A stretch of DNA of 64,000 bases from JAJEFO01 sp022819605. GTDB lineage: Bacteria; Pseudomonadota; Alphaproteobacteria; Rhodobacterales; Rhodobacteraceae. Made by a program: the position numbers and the translations under genes. Positions 57,915 to 64,000 of the stretch are shown here, in pieces (within the stretch, counting starts at the first letter, position 1; the number at the start of each line of letters is the position of its first letter). The notes under the pieces are model-generated. The model was not told where the DNA came from, did not search any database, and worked only from the letters and a program-made list of their open reading frames with translations. The stretch spans positions 2,108,001 through 2,172,000 of the forward strand of contig OZ244901.1 of assembly GCA_965221545.1 (NCBI GenBank). The letters are read 5' to 3'.

Positions 57915-59644
57915 CACTCTATCGACGCCTTGTCGCGCTTGTCCGCAGTCGCGGCGACGATCGGGCTGATCACGCCTCTGCACTTCACGTTGAGGCAGGC
58001 CGTTTTGCCGCTGGCGATGGCGCGCTCAAGGGCGCCAGGGAGGGCGGCTCGTGCGGTAACCAGTTCCCCGAAGCCGCCGAGGCCCTCGAACATCGTGTGA
58101 AATGGAATGTCGCGGAAATCGGTGGCATAATGCTGGCCGTTGGCAAACAGCCGCTCCTGTTGCTGGCTGATGCAGTCCAGCCCGCCATTGTTGTCCACCA
58201 CGACAACGATTGGAACGTTTTCCTGAAAGCAGGCCTCGATGGACAGGCCGCCTGACAGGAAGGCGCCGTCGCCGGTGACCAGAACGGTGGTCCTGTCGCG
58301 GTTGAGGTTCTTTGCCGCCAGCGCAAAGGATACGCCAACGCCCAGCAGGCTGTAATTTCCGGGGTGCAGGATTCCGCCAAGAACCAGCCCTCGTGCGGCG
58401 GAGATGTTGGTGGCTATCTCGTTCCAGAAATGGGTATTGCCGCCGTCGAAGACCAGCCAGTCGCCATCCTTCATGCTTGCCTGCACGTCGAGAGCCAGTT
58501 GCAGCGGGTGCATCAAGCGGCCTTCGGCTTCGTCATGTGCCGTCTCGGCTGCAATGTGATCGCTCCATTCCTGCACCCAGCTCGCGCGGCGGGACCGTTG
58601 CAGTTCAAGCCAATCGTCCCAAGTCTTGTTGACCTCAGCGAGCGCACGAAGAAACGCGCCCGGGTCGGAGAGAAGCTGCACGTCGGCACCGAAATTGTAT
58701 TCCAGTTCTTCGTGGCTGCCGTTCACGCAAATCAGCCTGGTGTCGGCCTGAATGAAAGGCGGGTTGCCGAAGTTCATCTGGTTGTCCAGCCGGCAGCCTA
58801 CCATCAGAACCAGATCGGCTTCGTGGATGGCGGGTTTCGACGGGTGATACTGGTGGAAATCGGCAAGTCCCATGAAGGCGTCGCAATCCTCGCCCAGCAT
58901 CTTTGTGTGGTAGGGCACGTTGAAGACCGGCATCCGGAGCTTCACGGCAGCTTGTGCCAAGGCCTCTTCTCCGCCCGACCACCAGATCCCGTGGCCCCCG
59001 ATCAGCACCGGGCGTTCTGCCGTGCGAACCAGAGTCAGAACTTCGTCCAGCCGGTCCGGGTCGGGCCAGGCGCGGGCGACCGGCTGGTCGCCGCGGTCGA
59101 ACGGGCGTTCGTCGCGGCCGGCATCGGCCGGGAAGGAAGAGAACATGATGTCCACCGGCAGCGACAGATGGACCGGGCCGGTATAGCCAGTTGTCGCAGC
59201 GCGCCAGGCGCGATCGACAAATTCGCTGATCCGTTCGCCGTCGGTGATTTGCACGGAGTACTTGGTCAGAGGTGCGGCAATCGCCACGTCGTCGATTTCC
59301 TTGAATCCGCCCGCGCCCTGGCGTTTCAGCGTTGACGAGCCGGTCACGAAGATCACCGGGCTGCGTTCGCCCCAGGCCTCCAGCATCGCGGGCACGGCAT
59401 TTGCAAAGCCCTCCGGCCCCACCAGGCAGACCGAGGGCTTTCGCGTGATCCGCGTATGGCCGTCCGCCAGATGCCCGGCCACTTGTTCGTGCGGGCAATT
59501 GATCACCGGCATCTGGCATTCCATGAAGCCTTCCAGAGCGGGATTGCAGAAGCCGCCGGCCAGCGTGAAGGCATGGTCCACGCCCTTTTCTTTCAGGGCC
59601 CTGGCCAGAAGCGCTCCGCCGCGGATGGTTCGGGTGTTTGCCAT
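57914..59644 (-). CDS. Thiamine-diphosphate-dependent enzyme, acetolactate-synthase-like
   Basis: A 576-residue three-domain ThDP protein. The conserved Glu is in NCPHEQVAGHLADGHTRITR, and the cofactor-binding motif is VTGDGAFLSGGLSIEACF followed by VVVVDNNGG. It belongs with acetolactate synthase, oxalyl-CoA decarboxylase and benzoylformate decarboxylase, but I cannot choose among them. It lies between an FMN 2-hydroxyacid dehydrogenase (25 bases upstream) and the transthyretin-like gene. A hydroxyacid oxidised to a 2-oxoacid and then decarboxylated is a plausible sequence. Confidence 0.85.
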   Translation of the reverse strand: MANTRTIRGGALLARALKEKGVDHAFTLAGGFCNPALEGFMECQMPVINCPHEQVAGHLADGHTRITRKPSVCLVGPEGFANAVPAMLEAWGERSPVIFVTGSSTLKRQGAGGFKEIDDVAIAAPLTKYSVQITDGERISEFVDRAWRAATTGYTGPVHLSLPVDIMFSSFPADAGRDERPFDRGDQPVARAWPDPDRLDEVLTLVRTAERPVLIGGHGIWWSGGEEALAQAAVKLRMPVFNVPYHTKMLGEDCDAFMGLADFHQYHPSKPAIHEADLVLMVGCRLDNQMNFGNPPFIQADTRLICVNGSHEELEYNFGADVQLLSDPGAFLRALAEVNKTWDDWLELQRSRRASWVQEWSDHIAAETAHDEAEGRLMHPLQLALDVQASMKDGDWLVFDGGNTHFWNEIATNISAARGLVLGGILHPGNYSLLGVGVSFALAAKNLNRDRTTVLVTGDGAFLSGGLSIEACFQENVPIVVVVDNNGGLDCISQQQERLFANGQHYATDFRDIPFHTMFEGLGGFGELVTARAALPGALERAIASGKTACLNVKCRGVISPIVAATADKRDKASIE

Positions 59645-59668
59645 TGTCTGGGTAGGTTCCCGTATAGG

Positions 59669-60850
59669 TCAGGTATCGGTCGATGCCGGAATGGCTTGAT
59701 GCGTGGCTGCATGATGCGCAGCTTGGGCGCAAGGTGTGAAGAGGACTTGATCGGTGATGTCTTCTATGCGGCTGACCCCGATTTGCGCCATGACCAGATC
59801 GATGTCCTCGGCGAAACACTGCATCAGTGATTGAAGGCCAGCTCCGCCCGCCGCAGCAAGGGCGTAGAGCGTCGGGCGGCCCAACATCACGAAGTCGGCC
59901 CCAAGTGCGAGAGCCTTCACAACGTCCTCGCCGTTGCGAATGCCGCTGTCGAACAGCAATGGATAGTCTGGGCCGACGGCGCTGCGGATGATCGGCAAGA
60001 GATCAATTGCTGGCGGCGCGCTGTCCAGCTGGCGGCCACCGTGGTTCGAGACATAAACCGCATCAACTCCAAGACCTTGCACGCGGACGGCGTCAACAGG
60101 CGAGGTGATGCCCTTGACGATCAGCTTGCCGGACCAACGCTCCCTCAGCTCTTGCAAGAACGCCCAGTCCGCGCCCGCGCGGCTGGCCTTTCTGTCGAAC
60201 ACCTTGCTCTCGGTCGCAAAATTCCGTGGCTCAGGGACACCATGCACCAGGGTGGAAATGGACCACCGGGGATGCAGCGCAAAGTCAAGGAACGCGCGCG
60301 GGGTCAGTCGGAAGGGCAGGCTGAATCCATTCTGCTGATCCCTGGTCCGCCGCGACACTTCGGGCACGTCAATGGTCAGGATCAGCGTGTCGTAGCCTGC
60401 GTCTCGCGCGCGTTCGACCGCACCGAACGAGGCACGTGCCGTGTGTCCGAAGTAAAGCTGGAACCAAGTCAGGTCACCGCTCCATCGCCGCATGTCCTCC
60501 AGGCTGCTCGAACCGGCGGACGACAGGCAGACCGGCACATTCCTGTCCGTCGCAGTCCGTGCAATCAGCGCATCGCCCCTTGGGCAGGCCAGATTGCACA
60601 TCCCCATGGGCGCGATGCCAAGCGGCAAGCCGTACTCGACCCCAAGGAACCGCGTTGCCAAAGACCGCTTGCCCACATCTGCCATCGCGCGCGGTTGCAG
60701 GTTGATGTCGTCGAACCTGGCTTCGTTCCTCCCCGCGCCCACCTCGCGCCCGGCAGCCCCTTCGAAGAAGTCGAAAATCATGCGCGGCAGGCGTTTCTTG
60801 GCGAGGCGCTTGGCATCTTCGGTCAAGAAAATTCTGGGCCTCTGTGTCAC
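59669..60850 (-). CDS. FMN-dependent alpha-hydroxy-acid oxidase/dehydrogenase
   Basis: A 393-residue TIM-barrel flavoprotein of the lactate dehydrogenase/glycolate oxidase family. The proton-abstracting His and substrate Arg are in VSNHGGRQLDSAPPAID, the FMN sites include APMGMCNLACPRGD and the phosphate-binding block FDSGIRNGEDVVKALALGAD with VMLGRP. The start is uncertain. GTG 60850 gives an N-terminus TQRPRIFLTEDAKRLAKKRL similar to the family, and an extension to 60919 is less likely. It is first in the minus-strand operon, divergent from the TRAP transporter genes. Confidence 0.88.
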   Translation of the reverse strand: MTQRPRIFLTEDAKRLAKKRLPRMIFDFFEGAAGREVGAGRNEARFDDINLQPRAMADVGKRSLATRFLGVEYGLPLGIAPMGMCNLACPRGDALIARTATDRNVPVCLSSAGSSSLEDMRRWSGDLTWFQLYFGHTARASFGAVERARDAGYDTLILTIDVPEVSRRTRDQQNGFSLPFRLTPRAFLDFALHPRWSISTLVHGVPEPRNFATESKVFDRKASRAGADWAFLQELRERWSGKLIVKGITSPVDAVRVQGLGVDAVYVSNHGGRQLDSAPPAIDLLPIIRSAVGPDYPLLFDSGIRNGEDVVKALALGADFVMLGRPTLYALAAAGGAGLQSLMQCFAEDIDLVMAQIGVSRIEDITDQVLFTPCAQAAHHAATHQAIPASTDT

Positions 60851-61138
60851 TCTGGTCCAATCCGTCGCGGAAGTTCGGCTCGACCGCAAAAGTATCGGCA
60901 GCCAAAGGGGCCACACCAATCAAAAAACCTCCGGCACCTATGCGCAAGCGCTATGTTTGGACGGGGACCGGGCCGCACACATAGCAGCGGCGAATAAATG
61001 CCGCGCAGAATTCGATTAGTTCATTCAAGACGTCGTGCGATAGCCTTGATGCACCAAGACCGGGGGCGTGGCTCTCGGGCAGACCTGCACTTGTGCCGCC
61101 GCAAGAGCGGCTGTGCCGAAACTGAATGGAAGGAAGTC

Positions 61139-62140
61139 ATGAAATTCTTGAAACCAATCGCTGCAGCCGTGCTCTTGTCCTCGGCCGTAATGCTTAGCGG
61201 CGTCGCGCTAGCTCAGGACCATGTGGCGCGACTCTCGGTTCACTGGGGGCCGAAGCATCACAGCGCAATTCATACGCAGATGTTCGCCGACGAGGTTAAC
61301 AAGCGCGCCGAGGGCAGGCTGCGGGTCGATGTCTTCCCGTCGGGCCAGCTCTTCGGAATTCGCGAGCAACTGGGCGCCGTCACTTCGAACGCGGTCGAAA
61401 TGGGCGGGATCGTCGGCGTCGTGTCCTTCCCGCCGATCAACAAGAACTACAACGTCGTGTCCTTCTCCGGTCTCTTCAACAGTTATGGCGAGCAGCGGGC
61501 CTTTTTCACGGACGATGCCGTGGGCCAGGCCGTCTGGGACGACATCGCCAAGAAGTCGGATACGGTCCTCTTGATGTATAACCCGGTCGGCCCGGTGATG
61601 ACCTTTAGCACAAAGGAATTGAACGGAATTGAAACCATGGCCGGCCTGAAGGCCCGCGCCCTGATCGGAGCCGAACGTCCAATGTGGGAGGCGCTTGGCG
61701 CGAACACCGTCTCGATGCCCACTGGCGAGGTTTATTCCGGTCTGCAGACCGGCCTGATCGACACGATCAACAGCCCGCCGGGCTCGATCCGTGCGTTCAG
61801 CTGGTGGGAGTTCCTGACCCATGGCCAGAAGCCTTATCAGTACTATGCGGACGCGTACATCATGGCCAATGCCACGTGGTTCAATGGTTTGCCCGACGAC
61901 TTGCAACAGCTTCTGATGGACGTTGGTGCCGAGGTCGGCAAGATCTCGACCGATACGATCCTGAGAACCGGCGAAGAAACCCTGACCGAGTTCCAGGAGC
62001 GTGGCGGCATAGTCAACACGCTTGCAGGGGACAAGCTGGCAGCCTTTCAAATGCTGATGACCGACAAGGTGCAGCCCGCGGTTGCCGACAAGATCGACGC
62101 AGATGTTCTTGACGCCGCCAAGGCCTTCGCTGCCAACTGA
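61139..62140 (+). CDS. dctP: TRAP transporter solute-binding protein
   Basis: A 333-residue periplasmic receptor. The signal peptide (KFLKPIAAAVLLSSAVMLSG, cut after AVALA-type residues at GVALA) is followed by the DctP domain with NKRAEGRLRVDVFPSGQLFG, and the arginine-containing block GLKARALIGAERPMWEALGA that binds the carboxylate of the ligand. GGAAGGAAG precedes ATG 61139. The ligand is unknown. The divergent hydroxyacid dehydrogenase operon suggests a small carboxylic acid. Confidence 0.94.
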   Translation: MKFLKPIAAAVLLSSAVMLSGVALAQDHVARLSVHWGPKHHSAIHTQMFADEVNKRAEGRLRVDVFPSGQLFGIREQLGAVTSNAVEMGGIVGVVSFPPINKNYNVVSFSGLFNSYGEQRAFFTDDAVGQAVWDDIAKKSDTVLLMYNPVGPVMTFSTKELNGIETMAGLKARALIGAERPMWEALGANTVSMPTGEVYSGLQTGLIDTINSPPGSIRAFSWWEFLTHGQKPYQYYADAYIMANATWFNGLPDDLQQLLMDVGAEVGKISTDTILRTGEETLTEFQERGGIVNTLAGDKLAAFQMLMTDKVQPAVADKIDADVLDAAKAFAAN

Positions 62141-62153
62141 GCAATGGCATTAG

Positions 62154-62181
62154 AGGCCCCCGCCGCCAGTTGCGGGGGCCT
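62154..62181 (+). terminator. Stem-loop between dctP and dctQ
   Basis: A perfect 10-bp stem (AGGCCCCCGC with GCGGGGGCCT, 8-base loop) is followed by a short TTTC. It probably reduces transcription into dctQM or protects the 3' end of the dctP message, giving excess binding protein. Confidence 0.65.
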
Positions 62182-62205
62182 TTCGATCCAGCGGATGGCC
62201 TCTTA

Positions 62206-62724
62206 ATGACGTTGATCCTTCGTCCCCTTCGGGCGGTGAACCATGTGTTGGAAATTCTCGCCGCGGTCCTGTCGTCCACGATTGCCGCCATCATGGTGCT
62301 GGCTTTGACGATGAGTGCCGTCACGCGTTACGTCAGCGGCACGGGTTACGACTGGTTCATTGAACTCCCGCCCGCGTTGGTGCCTTGGCTGGTGTTTCCG
62401 CTTCTCGGTCCGCTGTTGCGGTCTGGCGCGCATATCCAGGTGGATCTGGCGCCGAACTTCCTGGGCGGCAAGGCACTCTGCCTGCTGCAAGCTTTCGTCT
62501 TTGCGACAATGCTGGTTGGGGCCGTGATCTTCTTCATCGCCGGAAACGAGGCTGTGGCGCTGTTTCGGCGGCTGGGCCAATTGATGGAACTCGAGATCGA
62601 ACTGCCGATCTGGTGGATGTACCTGGCCTTTCCGACGGGCTTTGCAATTCTTTTCCTGTTCTCGCTTGAACTGCTGTTGGAGACGTTGGCAAAACTCGTG
62701 GCACCGGCGGAGGCGGCACCATGA
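62206..62724 (+). CDS. dctQ: TRAP transporter small permease
   Basis: A 172-residue membrane protein with four predicted helices. The region TRYVSGTGYDWFIELPPALV and the following charged loop GAHIQVDLAPNFL are typical of DctQ. An in-frame TTG at 62170 would start inside the hairpin, so ATG 62206 is preferred. It overlaps dctM by ATGA. Confidence 0.92.
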   Translation: MTLILRPLRAVNHVLEILAAVLSSTIAAIMVLALTMSAVTRYVSGTGYDWFIELPPALVPWLVFPLLGPLLRSGAHIQVDLAPNFLGGKALCLLQAFVFATMLVGAVIFFIAGNEAVALFRRLGQLMELEIELPIWWMYLAFPTGFAILFLFSLELLLETLAKLVAPAEAAP

Positions 62725-63989
62725 AGTCCGCCGCCATCCTACTTTCATTGGTCCTTCTCATACTTTCGGTGCCGATCTTCATGGTTTTTGGCTTGGGAAG
62801 CGCAACCGTGGCGATTTGGGGCCTGAAGCTTCCCTGGTCAACGCTGATCCAGGTTTCGTTCGGCTCGATGACCAAGCATGTGCTGATCGCCGTTCCGCTG
62901 TTCATCTTCGCGGGCATGGTCATGCTGCGCGGCGGTGCTGCCGCAAGGCTCGTCCACTTCGCGACAACGTTGGTCGGGCATTGGCCGGGAGGCCTGGGCA
63001 TCGCGATGATCCTTGCCATGGGTTTTTTTGCCGCCTTTTGCGGCTCGATCCTTGCGGCCATCACGGCGGTCGGCACGATCATGATCCCGCAGATGGTGGA
63101 TCAAGGATATCCCAAGCCCTTCGTCATCGTACTGGCAGCGTCGGCGGCGTTTCTTGAAGCGCTCATCCCGCCGTCGAACGCGGCGATCCTGTTCTCTGCT
63201 CTGACCGATGTACCCGTGTCGCGGACCTTCGCGGCAGGCTTTGTGCCTGGGTTCGTGCTGATCGTCATCTTGGGCGTGGTCGTCACTTGGAAGTGCCGGC
63301 ACCTGAAGAACCCGAACAAGGCGACGGTCAGCGAACGCCTCGCTGCCTTGTGGGCTGCCATTCCGGGGTTGTTCACTCCGGTCATTATCTTGGGCGGAAT
63401 TTACGCCGGATTGCTGACGCCTTCGGAATCTGCAGCCGTCGCCGGAATCTGGGCCATCCTGATTGGCATGCTGGTCTATCGCGAACTCACTTTCCGTGGC
63501 ATAATCAACGCCCTGTACGAGACCGCACGCATCACCGCCGTGATATTTGCAATCATTGCGATGGCGACATTCCTGAGCGTCGTTTTGACCTATAGCCAGA
63601 CCCCGCAGAAGATCATCACCTATTTCACCGAGATGGGAGGAACGCCGCTGACCTTCTGGCTCTCGGTCGCGATCATCTGCCTGATCCTGGGCACCTTCGT
63701 CGAAATCGTTCCGGTCTTCTATCTGACCGTCCCGGTCTTCGCCGCCCTTGCCCTGTCACTGAACCTGAACATCCTGCATCTTTACGTGGTTTTCGTCGCC
63801 TTCGCCGGGATCGGGATGATTACGCCACCGGTTTGCGTAGGCATCTACACTGCGGCAGGCGTGGCCAAGGAAAGCCCCGAGAAGACCTTCCGAGAGGTGC
63901 CGCTCTTCGTCTGTGTCGGCATTGTTTTCGGGTTGTTGATGATCTTCTTTCCTGCGGCGGCAACCTGGTTGCCTGAGATCTTGCGCTAG
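62721..63989 (+). CDS. dctM: TRAP transporter large permease
   Basis: A 422-residue membrane protein with about twelve helices. The conserved DctM features include VPLFIFAGMVMLRGGAAARL, LGIAMILAMGFFAAFCGSIL, AFLEALIPPSNAAILFSALT and LTPSESAAVAGIWAI. It uses the sodium gradient, with DctQ, to import the ligand caught by DctP. It is complete and ends 11 bases before the window edge. Confidence 0.94.
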   Translation: MKSAAILLSLVLLILSVPIFMVFGLGSATVAIWGLKLPWSTLIQVSFGSMTKHVLIAVPLFIFAGMVMLRGGAAARLVHFATTLVGHWPGGLGIAMILAMGFFAAFCGSILAAITAVGTIMIPQMVDQGYPKPFVIVLAASAAFLEALIPPSNAAILFSALTDVPVSRTFAAGFVPGFVLIVILGVVVTWKCRHLKNPNKATVSERLAALWAAIPGLFTPVIILGGIYAGLLTPSESAAVAGIWAILIGMLVYRELTFRGIINALYETARITAVIFAIIAMATFLSVVLTYSQTPQKIITYFTEMGGTPLTFWLSVAIICLILGTFVEIVPVFYLTVPVFAALALSLNLNILHLYVVFVAFAGIGMITPPVCVGIYTAAGVAKESPEKTFREVPLFVCVGIVFGLLMIFFPAAATWLPEILR

Positions 63990-64000
63990 GCCCGGTTTCG

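Noticed and set aside
1..64000. tRNA or rRNA genes and CRISPR arrays
   Set aside because: Scanning by eye found no cloverleaf sequences, rRNA segments or regularly spaced direct repeats.

Overview
The window looks like a GC-rich alphaproteobacterial chromosome, probably from a marine organism. Supporting signs are a pdhA-pdhB-pdhC operon whose E1 beta subunit carries its own lipoyl domain, an FtsB-like gene beside pdhA, a complete-looking aerobic (CobG/CobN type) corrin pathway, predicted CbtAB cobalt uptake, a DmdA-like demethylase and a TRAP transporter. The lineage is inferred from gene content only.

Layout. 1-1.1 kb: the 3' end of an aldo/keto reductase and a PIN-domain toxin-antitoxin pair. 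1.3-9.9 kb: housekeeping genes (acpP, fabF, mltG, a DksA/TraR zinc-finger gene, cysE, pdhA-B-C, an ftsB-like gene). 10.3-26.4 kb: a RiPP locus. It has an NHLM-type export system (short HlyD-like protein, C39 peptidase ABC transporter, second ABC transporter), a protein joining an NHLP leader domain to a class II terpene-cyclase-like barrel, a protein joining an AlkB-like di-iron hydroxylase to a GlnE-like half, a fused E1-like/YcaO cyclodehydratase, an unrecognised protein, a flavin-dependent halogenase-like enzyme, and on the opposite strand a precursor with a textbook NHLP leader and a five-residue core, LCCCW. This is the most novel part of the window.

26.6-49.4 kb: a B12-riboswitch-led corrin operon (DUF1636-like gene, cobW, cobN, G, H, I, J, K, L, M) that resumes as cobB, cobA, cobF after an interruption. 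The interruption (about 37.9-46.3 kb) holds a restriction-type nuclease, a truncated GHKL ATPase, a vapBC pair, an IS21-family element whose istB is split inside its Walker A motif by a large-serine-recombinase element, and a glycine-zipper lipoprotein gene.

49.7-64 kb: an aldehyde dehydrogenase fragment, an old-yellow-enzyme/4Fe-4S oxidoreductase, a second B12 riboswitch with cbtB-cbtA and a His-rich exported protein, then a catabolic region with an MttB-family methyltransferase, a PanE-like reductase, a DmdA-like protein, a transthyretin-like protein without the hydrolase signature, a ThDP enzyme, an FMN 2-hydroxyacid dehydrogenase and a TRAP transporter.

Model for the RiPP locus (inference): the leader delivers LCCCW to the YcaO enzyme, which cyclises one or more of the three Cys to thiazolines. 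The terminal Trp is a natural target for the halogenase. The terpene-cyclase-like and AlkB-like proteins suggest a lipid or terpenoid modification. The C39 transporter would cut after Ala-Gly and export the product.
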